A DNA stretch of 12,347 nt from an uncultured Porphyromonadaceae bacterium. GTDB lineage: Bacteria; Bacteroidota; Bacteroidia; Bacteroidales; Muribaculaceae. Shown in pieces: positions 1 to 5,677 of the stretch. The notes under the pieces were generated by a model. The model had not been told where the DNA came from and did not search any database. It saw nothing but the letters and a program-made list of their open reading frames with translations. The first letter of the stretch is position 1. Each line of letters opens with the position of its first letter. The position numbers and the translations under genes were made by a program. The stretch spans positions 1-12,347 of the forward strand of contig URLF01000073.1 in the NCBI GenBank assembly GCA_900548705.1, in the 5' to 3' direction.

Positions 1-1380
1 GTTGTTCATAACGCCATCAACTCGGGACACATCTCCGGCGGGGACTATGTGAGCGGCATCATCGGCAAGAACACCTTCGGCTCTATCGCCCTCAACCATA
101 ACTATGGTGAGGCAACAGCCACAGGTTCCCACCTCGGGGGTATAATCGGCCTGGCGGGCAACAATACCATCATGCACTATTGCGGCAATTACGGGCTGCT
201 CGAATCGAAAGGCAACGGCCCTGTCGGCGGGCTCGTCGGTGAGGTAGGCGACCCGAGGGAATGGACCGGAATGAACATCGCCGAGTGTGTGGTCGGGGTG
301 CTGGAAATCGGCATGAGCGTACTCGGTCCGCTGATTGCTGTGGGTGAACATGCCGTGGAGGGTATCGCCCACGGATTCGCCATCTTCCTGAAAGTGTCGG
401 AAATCGTTGCGGACGCATCATTGCTCGTGACCGACACGGGGCTGCTCGGTGTCGGGGTCTACGAGATGATAGAGGAATCCGAGGTCTCCGCAATGAGCGA
501 GGAGCTTAGCATAAAGTGTCTCGACATCAACAACAAGGTCAAATCAGACATGTCGGGAATCAGACATTCCTTCTCCCCGGACTGCGGGGTCTTCGACGCG
601 TCGAGCCTGCGCCAGGGATATGTCAACTCCGTTGAATCGACCCTCGGCTACTACGAGACTGAGGGGAATGACGAGCTGTTCAACGCAATGATAAACCTCA
701 CCCGCGAGGAGCGGGAGGAGGAACTTGAGAAGCGTCACAAGACCGACGAGATAATCCACGAGGTGACCGCCGGGGTCTGCATCCTTGTGGGGACAGTGGC
801 CGCCATCGGAGGAGCCGTGGCTACCGGAGGGGCGGCTGTGCCTTTCATCCTTGCAGGCTCAATGGCCTCCATCGCCGGGGGACTGAACGCCATCACAAAG
901 AGTGTACTCGAATTCGAGGAGAATGTGGTGGTCATCTCCCAGTGTGTCAACGCCGGGGATATCAAGGCTAAATCGGGAAATGTCGGCGGACTGGTCGGCG
1001 ACCTGCAGGATGCCAGCATCATACGCGACTGTCTCAACACCGGCAACGGCCCGGGATTCGGCAACCCTTTCGCCCAGCATTGCGGTACCAACGCCTCCAT
1101 CAGGAATGTGATATCACTTTCCGGCGATTACTCCAGCTGGAGCGCATCATATCCCGGCGCGGTTGTGTCGGCGGTGATCTACAAACCGGGGGCCGACGGC
1201 TCACTTGGCTACAACTCCCCGGTGCTGTATCTCGATGTCAAGGACATCTCCGATGCCGGCAAGTACACCTCCCTGGATTCCAATTGGAAAATCGGGGCAC
1301 AGGAAACCTCCCGGTGGAAATTCGGCTCCACAGCCGACAACACCTTCCCCGTGCCTGACTATTCAGAAATGAGAAAATAA
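1..1380 (+). CDS. GLUG-repeat surface protein, 5'-truncated, with a helical insert
   Basis: The reading frame is open from base 1 to the TAA at 1378-1380, so the gene begins before the window; the GTG at 49 is internal. The visible 459 codons start with GLUG-type solenoid rungs (GGIIGLAGNN, then GGLVGEVGD at 226-252). The pattern resumes at about 925 with VVISQC and GGLVGDLQD, followed by IRDCLNTG. Between them lie about 224 residues of a different kind: a hydrophobic, helical-looking stretch at codons 98-160, a charged helix (REEREEELEKRH) near codon 235, and a long Gly/Ala-rich hydrophobic segment at codons 253-296. The C-terminus (WKFGS...FPVPDYSEM) resembles the closing segment of many GLUG proteins. 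GLUG proteins are usually cell-surface beta-solenoids with presumed adhesive or structural roles; the exact function here is unknown. The gene is followed after 8 bp by a second GLUG gene, suggesting an operon. Confidence 0.5.
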   Translation, partial: VVHNAINSGHISGGDYVSGIIGKNTFGSIALNHNYGEATATGSHLGGIIGLAGNNTIMHYCGNYGLLESKGNGPVGGLVGEVGDPREWTGMNIAECVVGVLEIGMSVLGPLIAVGEHAVEGIAHGFAIFLKVSEIVADASLLVTDTGLLGVGVYEMIEESEVSAMSEELSIKCLDINNKVKSDMSGIRHSFSPDCGVFDASSLRQGYVNSVESTLGYYETEGNDELFNAMINLTREEREEELEKRHKTDEIIHEVTAGVCILVGTVAAIGGAVATGGAAVPFILAGSMASIAGGLNAITKSVLEFEENVVVISQCVNAGDIKAKSGNVGGLVGDLQDASIIRDCLNTGNGPGFGNPFAQHCGTNASIRNVISLSGDYSSWSASYPGAVVSAVIYKPGADGSLGYNSPVLYLDVKDISDAGKYTSLDSNWKIGAQETSRWKFGSTADNTFPVPDYSEMRK

Positions 1381-1388
1381 CCACACTG

Positions 1389-4367
1389 ATGACATACATA
1401 CGACATATCAACCGACTCTTCCTGTTATTATTTCTCTTCTCGGCTGCCCTGTTAGCCGGATGCCGTGATGAGCGCGACCTCCCCGAAAATCCCGGAACGG
1501 AAACCGGGGAAGGATACACCGTCTCCATCTTCACCATAGACAACAGTCACTACTCCATCCCGCCAGGGACTGCCAAAGTAGATATAGCCCTTATCTCGCC
1601 GGATGGCGTGACACGCAGTTACGAGGCTGACTATGAGCGGGGTGAAAGGGAGTCAAGTTTCAGGATGTATATCCCATCGGCAACCCCTGTCGAGGACGGA
1701 CGTTATGTGATGACCCTCCGCGTTTCAGGAGGCACCGCCATCGGCGGCAGACTTATGGTCAGCTTCTCCGGCAACAACCTAACGAAGACCGAGTTGAGCC
1801 TGCCGACCTACCTGCTCGACGGGGAGGGAACGGCTGATGACCCTTATATCATCGACAATGATGACAACTTCGACATGTTCGTCCTCAACCTCATTGAGGA
1901 TGAGGCCAACGGCGCGGGGCTGTTCTTTCGCCAGACAGCCGATGTCAGGCCGTCTGACCAGAGTATCTACGCCCCGGGGCGGGGATACTGGGGCGGATAT
2001 TTCGCCGGGGACTATGACGGCGGCAACCATACCATCGACGGACTGTATTACAAAGGTTCGGGACGCGAGGAATCTGACGCGTGCTTCGGCCTGTTCCGTG
2101 AACTTCGAGGCCACGCGTCGGTCCATGATGTCAATTTCCGTGGAGTGATGGTCAGCGGCATATGTCGCGAGGCCGGAGTGGTTGCGGGACGCTCGACCGG
2201 TACCCACACCCTGTCCGGCATCACCCTGTCGGGAAGCCTTGGCCAGGAAGGAGAGGGGAGCAATATCGGCGGCCTGATAGGTCTTGTGGTCTCCGGCAGT
2301 GTGACCGCCAGGGACATAGACCTCGAGATGGATGTCAGCGGCGGCAAAAATGTCGGCGGCCTATTCGGCGCGGTGAGCACCGGCAGCCGTGTGGAAATCT
2401 CCGGTGTGACTACTACCTCGACCCATTTCAGCGTCAGCGGCAACAGCTTTGTCGGGGGAGTAACAGGACTTGCCGACGGCGGTTTCACCATCGAGAATGT
2501 GCGCCTTAACCATAAGGTCTCGGCTGAGGATGACGACATCCGCATAATCACTGCGACTGAACGCAATCTCGGAGGTATAATCGGGGCTGTCTCCTCGACT
2601 GCGGCCGGAGACCTCTCGATTCGCGATGTCCGCGTCACCTGCCCCATAGGAGGAAACAATGTAGACGGTATCGGGGGAATCATAGGGGCGCTCTACCATC
2701 CGGGCTACCTCCGGCTTTCAGGATGTCGCGTCTACTCGATTGTGTCGGGCGGCAGGTATGTCGGGGGCATCCTCGGATATGCCGAATACCAGGGGACATT
2801 AAAGGTAGAGGGGACAGACGACGATACCCGCGTGACGGTCGACGATATGGCCGCCAAGATTTCCGGCAACGAGCAGGTTGGAGGTTTCGCGGGACATCTG
2901 CGGGGGAAATATGAGTCCTCGGCACGCGTCCACGTCAACCTGCCGGTCAGCTGCTCCAAGATCCACTGCGGTGGCGCGTTCGGATATGTCAGCCACGCCA
3001 GCCTGCGCGTGACTGATTTCAAGATTGGTGAGAGTTCTGATGCGGCCAATGAAGACCCCGTCATGCGCGTGACCGGGAAACAGAACACCGGCGGATTCGC
3101 CGGATACATGGAATTCGGAAGTCTGACTGGCCCCGACAAATTCAACTACGCCGAGGACGGCCACGGCATCCGGGTCCCCGACACCGGCCGTTTCCATCCC
3201 GCTTTCAGCTCGGTGGTGCAAGGCACCGAGAGTGTCGGCGGACTTGTCGGCTCGGCTGTCGCCACCCCGTTCACAGCCGTGTCATGCAACGCGACTGTCT
3301 TCGGCTCGGTCAACACCGGGGGAATCGCCGGGTATTTCGAGGAGAAGGAGGACAACAGCCATATCGAGGACTGCGCTTTCTTCGGCACCGTCAAGGCTGT
3401 CGACAGCGACAACACCGGGGGGATTGTCGGCTTCCTGATGTCGCGGTGCGGCGGACGGCTCCAGGATTGCGTCAACTATGCCGACATTTCCGGCAAGGAC
3501 TGCACCGGAGGCATCATCGGCCTCCTCGCGAAAGACCGTCCGACCAGCGACAACGGCCATTCCCGGACAATGAACATCTACTGGTGTGTGAACACCGGGA
3601 ATGTCTCCGGCGGGAAGAATGTCGGAGGAACAGTCGGATTTGCCAACAGCTACAGGGCCGACGACGGCTATTCCAACGATGAGGAGCGGGACATCGTGGT
3701 TTCAAACTGCATGAACCGGGGAGATGTCAAGGGGGCGGGAAGCGACGGCGGCGGCGGTGTCGGCGGCATCGTCGGCTTTTCCGAGCAACGTATCGCGATA
3801 AGTTGCTGCGCCAACCATCACCATGTCTATTCCACCGGGAAAGTGCAAGGTGTTGGTGGAATCGGCGGACGTCTCGGACGCGACGCGTCGGGGTTCGGCC
3901 TCTTCAACAACTGGCTCAACATGAGGGTTGACGAGTGTGTAAACCGTGGCGAGGTCTCATCTGACAATTCCGATACCCGCGTCGGCGGTCTGGTCGGCTA
4001 CCAGGAGGAGGGCAATTACTGCTTGGTCAAGAATTCACTTAACGCCGGGACTGTCACCTCTTCCCAGAAACATGACAACGGAGGTCTTGTCGGATATATC
4101 GACCATGACGCCACTTGCCATTACAATGTCAACAGCGGGAAGGTCAGCCACGGAAACGCCATCATCGGCGACCACAAGGCCGCATACACCAGCGGGAACA
4201 ACTATTTCCTCGAATCAAGCGGGAAAGGGTGGCCCAGCACCTCGATTTCTGTCTCTTCCGGCAACTTCAAGAAGCAGAGCAGTTTCTCCAGTCTCGATTT
4301 CAACAAAATCTGGACAATGGGATCCAACGGCCCCGAACCGAAAAACTGCTCCTGGCGCAACCTCTGA
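1389..4367 (+). CDS. GLUG-repeat surface lipoprotein (992 aa)
   Basis: The protein starts with a lipoprotein signal peptide: basic and hydrophobic N-terminus, lipobox LLAGC, Cys25 as lipidated residue. The next residues, RDERD, are acidic-rich, as in Bacteroidetes lipoproteins exported to the cell surface. Residues about 35-140 look like a beta-sandwich leader domain. At about 145-225 comes the typical entry module of GLUG proteins (GEGTADDPYIID ... DYDGGNHTIDGLYY). From there to about 910 I count roughly 18 GG[LIF][VIA]G rungs, many followed by a Cys-containing strand and N-T-G turns (e.g. VNTGNVSGGKNVGGTVGF), predicting a long right-handed beta-solenoid. It ends with FNKIWTMGSNGPEPKN, like its upstream neighbour. 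The ATG at 1389 lies 8 bp after the previous stop, consistent with co-transcription. A surface adhesin or matrix role is inference; the ligand is unknown. Confidence 0.5.
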   Translation: MTYIRHINRLFLLLFLFSAALLAGCRDERDLPENPGTETGEGYTVSIFTIDNSHYSIPPGTAKVDIALISPDGVTRSYEADYERGERESSFRMYIPSATPVEDGRYVMTLRVSGGTAIGGRLMVSFSGNNLTKTELSLPTYLLDGEGTADDPYIIDNDDNFDMFVLNLIEDEANGAGLFFRQTADVRPSDQSIYAPGRGYWGGYFAGDYDGGNHTIDGLYYKGSGREESDACFGLFRELRGHASVHDVNFRGVMVSGICREAGVVAGRSTGTHTLSGITLSGSLGQEGEGSNIGGLIGLVVSGSVTARDIDLEMDVSGGKNVGGLFGAVSTGSRVEISGVTTTSTHFSVSGNSFVGGVTGLADGGFTIENVRLNHKVSAEDDDIRIITATERNLGGIIGAVSSTAAGDLSIRDVRVTCPIGGNNVDGIGGIIGALYHPGYLRLSGCRVYSIVSGGRYVGGILGYAEYQGTLKVEGTDDDTRVTVDDMAAKISGNEQVGGFAGHLRGKYESSARVHVNLPVSCSKIHCGGAFGYVSHASLRVTDFKIGESSDAANEDPVMRVTGKQNTGGFAGYMEFGSLTGPDKFNYAEDGHGIRVPDTGRFHPAFSSVVQGTESVGGLVGSAVATPFTAVSCNATVFGSVNTGGIAGYFEEKEDNSHIEDCAFFGTVKAVDSDNTGGIVGFLMSRCGGRLQDCVNYADISGKDCTGGIIGLLAKDRPTSDNGHSRTMNIYWCVNTGNVSGGKNVGGTVGFANSYRADDGYSNDEERDIVVSNCMNRGDVKGAGSDGGGGVGGIVGFSEQRIAISCCANHHHVYSTGKVQGVGGIGGRLGRDASGFGLFNNWLNMRVDECVNRGEVSSDNSDTRVGGLVGYQEEGNYCLVKNSLNAGTVTSSQKHDNGGLVGYIDHDATCHYNVNSGKVSHGNAIIGDHKAAYTSGNNYFLESSGKGWPSTSISVSSGNFKKQSSFSSLDFNKIWTMGSNGPEPKNCSWRNL

Positions 4368-4371
4368 CATC

Positions 4372-4391
4372 ATGCGTCCCGTATGACGCAT
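4372..4391. terminator. Possible weak hairpin after the GLUG lipoprotein gene
   Basis: A 7-bp perfect inverted repeat, ATGCGTC / GACGCAT, with a 6-nt loop starts 5 bases after the stop codon at 4365-4367. It could end the GLUG operon transcript or protect its 3' end. No T-run follows it, so it is not a classical intrinsic terminator; a short chance palindrome is possible. Confidence 0.5.
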
Positions 4392-4427
4392 AACGATTCC
4401 GCAATTCACATTAAAAAACGACAAATG

Positions 4428-4459
4428 TTTGCAGAAACCAAAAAAACTGACTAACTTTG
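4428..4459 (+). promoter_or_regulatory. Bacteroidetes-type promoter for tRNA-Gln
   Basis: TTTG at 4428-4431 (-33 element) and TAACTTTG at 4452-4459 (-7 element, consensus TAnnTTTG) are separated by 20 bp, matching the consensus of the primary sigma factor of Bacteroidetes. Transcription would start near 4465, about 35 nt ahead of the mature tRNA. Confidence 0.5.
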
Positions 4460-4498
4460 CAGCGCTTTAGGGCGACAATCGCCTTGGGCAACCAGGAT

Positions 4499-4569
4499 TG
4501 TCTTATGGTGTAATGGTAGCACTGCAGTTTTTGGTTCTGCCTGTCCAGGTTCGAATCCTGGTAAGACAA
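4499..4569 (+). tRNA. tRNA-Gln (anticodon TTG)
   Basis: The cloverleaf can be folded by eye. The acceptor stem is TGTCTTA 4499-4505 with TAAGACA 4562-4568, discriminator A4569. The D stem is GTG 4508-4510 with CAC 4520-4522. The anticodon stem is 4524-4528 with 4536-4540, around a 7-nt loop carrying TTG at 4531-4533. The T arm is CCAGG/CCTGG around TTCGAAT (4545-4561). The last anticodon-stem pair (31-39) is a T-T mismatch. CCA is not encoded. It reads CAA (and by wobble CAG) glutamine codons. The gene has its own promoter and terminator, so it is a single-gene unit. Confidence 0.5.
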
Positions 4570-4573
4570 CTCA

Positions 4574-4617
4574 AACCAAGGGGTCGAGCGTGAATCGCTC
4601 GACCCCTTGGTTCTTTT
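4574..4617 (+). terminator. Strong intrinsic terminator after tRNA-Gln
   Basis: A 17-bp perfect stem (4574-4590 with 4596-4612) closes a 5-nt loop, TGAAT, and is followed by TTCTTTT. This is a textbook Rho-independent terminator beginning only 4 nt after the tRNA discriminator base. Confidence 0.5.
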
Positions 4618-4697
4618 ATAACTATCGTCCCCGATAATCGCCCTACGAGATAACATAATTTAACGCGGATGTGCGCGTTCTTCGCCCCTACACGGCT

Positions 4698-4705
4698 TAA
4701 CTTTG
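4698..4705 (+). promoter_or_regulatory. -7 promoter element (TAACTTTG) of the small-protein/yraN unit
   Basis: This is a perfect TAnnTTTG box, identical to that of the tRNA-Gln promoter. No clear TTTG lies 19-21 bp upstream, so the -33 element is degenerate. Transcription from about 4712 leaves a leader of about 29 nt before the ATG at 4741, and it excludes the in-frame ATG at 4669 as the real start. Confidence 0.5.
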
Positions 4706-4740
4706 CACACAGACTCTCAGGTAAATTAAAATCAACCAGC

Positions 4741-4896
4741 ATGTTCGGAATAATTCTTTGGGCGATACTCATAATACTCATAGTGATAGCCTCTTGTCCC
4801 GGCTTCCTCACCGTCTTCTTCTGCGTGGCGTTGCCGGTGGGGGTAGGTGTGTATCTCCTCGCCAGCTGGGTACAGGCGAAACTACGCAGATGGTAA
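4741..4896 (+). CDS. Small two-helix membrane protein (51 aa)
   Basis: The predicted product is almost entirely hydrophobic. A first membrane segment spans residues about 3-18 (ILWAILIILIVIA) and a second about 21-44 (FLTVFFCVALPVGVGVYLLA), with a short PG turn between and a basic tail AKLRRW. This suggests a helical hairpin in the inner membrane. An in-frame ATG at 4669 would add 24 residues (including NFAHRLSGKLK), but it lies upstream of the promoter box at 4698-4705. An A-rich tract (AAATTAAAATCAA) precedes ATG 4741, as is usual in Bacteroidetes. The gene ends 18 bp before yraN and is probably co-transcribed with it. I do not recognise a family; the function is unknown. Confidence 0.5.
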   Translation: MFGIILWAILIILIVIASCPGFLTVFFCVALPVGVGVYLLASWVQAKLRRW

Positions 4897-4914
4897 CCAT
4901 AAAGCTACGAAAAC

Positions 4915-5283
4915 ATGGCACGACACAATGAACTTGGAAAATGGGGAGAGGAACAAGTTGTAGAGAAACTGATTCTCGACGGCTACACAATCGCCGAACG
5001 CAACTGGCGGATGAATCATCTTGAAATCGACATCGTGGCCACCCGTGGGGAGGATATTGTCTTCGTGGAGGTGAAGACCCGCGAGGACGGCCACTCCAAC
5101 CCTCTCGACGCCATCACCCCGAAAAAAATCAGCCTGCTCTGCCGCGCCGCTGAGACCTACCTGCGCATCAACAGAATCACGCTCACCCCCCGCTTCGACG
5201 TGGCAGCTGTGACCGGCGACGGCCACACTTGCCAAATCGACTACATCCCAAACGCCTTCCTCCCTCCCCTCAAATCTTACTAA
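4915..5283 (+). CDS. yraN: YraN / UPF0102 family nuclease-fold protein
   Basis: The 122-residue length and the motif order fit the YraN (UPF0102) family. The N-terminal NELGKWGEE signature is at residues 5-13. The restriction-endonuclease-like core has E37 and D39 in LEIDIVA and E52-x-K54 in FVEVKTR, the PD-(D/E)xK arrangement. It ends with FDVAAV and IDYIPNAF, also family features. It is a cytosolic protein of uncertain role. Members are described as putative Holliday-junction-resolvase-related nucleases, but I infer only the fold and probable metal-binding residues. It follows the small membrane protein by 18 bp. Downstream is the large inverted repeat at 5297-5544. Confidence 0.5.
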   Translation: MARHNELGKWGEEQVVEKLILDGYTIAERNWRMNHLEIDIVATRGEDIVFVEVKTREDGHSNPLDAITPKKISLLCRAAETYLRINRITLTPRFDVAAVTGDGHTCQIDYIPNAFLPPLKSY

Positions 5284-5296
5284 CCCCTCCCCTACC

Positions 5297-5361
5297 AAAA
5301 AAGAACCTCTCGCAGATTCCGCGGATTACGCATATTTTTGGGCGCTCACGCTCCCTGATTA
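5297..5361. repeat. Left arm of a 65-bp inverted repeat
   Basis: This arm is the reverse complement of 5480-5544 at 60 of 65 positions, with no gaps. It begins with an A-run and contains a quasi-tandem 9-bp pattern (GCAGATTCC, GCGGATTAC, GCATATTTT). It starts 14 bp after the yraN stop codon. A related piece (CCTCTCG, two bases, GATTCCGC) recurs at 12270-12286. Confidence 0.5.
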
Positions 5362-5408
5362 AACAGATTTATCTATCTCTACTTTATCCATCTCTACGGA
5401 TTAGATAA

Positions 5409-5430
5409 GTGAGACCCTTACCGGTTATTT
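5409..5430 (-). repeat. Dispersed repeat core (copy 1) in the inverted-repeat spacer
   Basis: Read on the minus strand, this 22-bp stretch begins AAATAACCGGTAAGG and ends GTCTCAC. It matches 12291-12311 except for one missing G. Further short matches flank both copies (ATAACCT and GATTCCG upstream), pointing to a common repeat element longer than the core. Confidence 0.5.
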
Positions 5431-5479
5431 CCCCCTCGGAATCCTCCCATATAATCGGCAGGTTATGGATAAATATGTG

Positions 5480-5544
5480 TAATCAGGGAGCGTAAGCGAC
5501 CAAAAATCTGCGTAATCCGCGAAATCTGCGAGAGGTTCCTTTTT
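5480..5544. repeat. Right arm of the 65-bp inverted repeat
   Basis: It pairs with 5297-5361 across a 118-bp spacer, with five mismatches. The 9-bp pattern is visible as AATCTGCGT, AATCCGCGA, AATCTGCGA. The arm ends in a T-run, so a transcript folded over both arms would end in U residues in either direction. A role as a bidirectional terminator between yraN and the protease gene is possible. A MITE- or REP-like mobile repeat is the main alternative. Confidence 0.5.
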
Positions 5545-5586
5545 ATCAGGGGTGGATTCTCCTGGAGTCAATCGTTTAATACAGCT

Positions 5587-5643
5587 GCCGTGGGTTACCG
5601 CTTCGGTTCGGCCTATCAGCCTATCCTCACGCTAACCCACGGC
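5587..5643. terminator. 11-bp hairpin between the repeat region and the protease gene
   Basis: GCCGTGGGTTA (5587-5597) pairs perfectly with TAACCCACGGC (5633-5643) around a 35-nt loop. The loop itself contains GCCTATCA/GCCTATCC side by side. The hairpin lies 34 bp beyond the stop codon of the minus-strand protease gene and could end or stabilise that transcript. There is no good T-run, so an intergenic palindromic repeat is equally plausible; palindromes of the CCGTGGGTTA type are, as far as I recall, common between Bacteroidales genes. Together with the inverted repeat it accounts for most of the gene-free stretch 5284-5677. Confidence 0.5.
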
Positions 5644-5677
5644 TATTGACATACCTATGTATCTATCGGGTGGCCAG

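Noticed and set aside
2048..2683. Minus-strand open frame inside the GLUG lipoprotein gene
   Set aside because: The translation is Pro/Arg/Ser-rich with no domain; it is a shadow of the repetitive GG-rich coding strand.
4499..4617. tRNA-Gln as an integration site for a mobile element
   Set aside because: I found no second copy of the tRNA 3' end in the window and no integrase gene. The downstream hairpin is an ordinary terminator.
4669..4740. Upstream in-frame extension of the 51-residue membrane protein
   Set aside because: The promoter -7 box TAACTTTG at 4698-4705 lies inside it, and the extra residues (MCAFFAPTRLNFAHRL) are not typical for the short hydrophobic hairpin.
5297..5544. CRISPR array
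   Set aside because: The two copies are inverted rather than direct, there are only two, and no cas gene is nearby.
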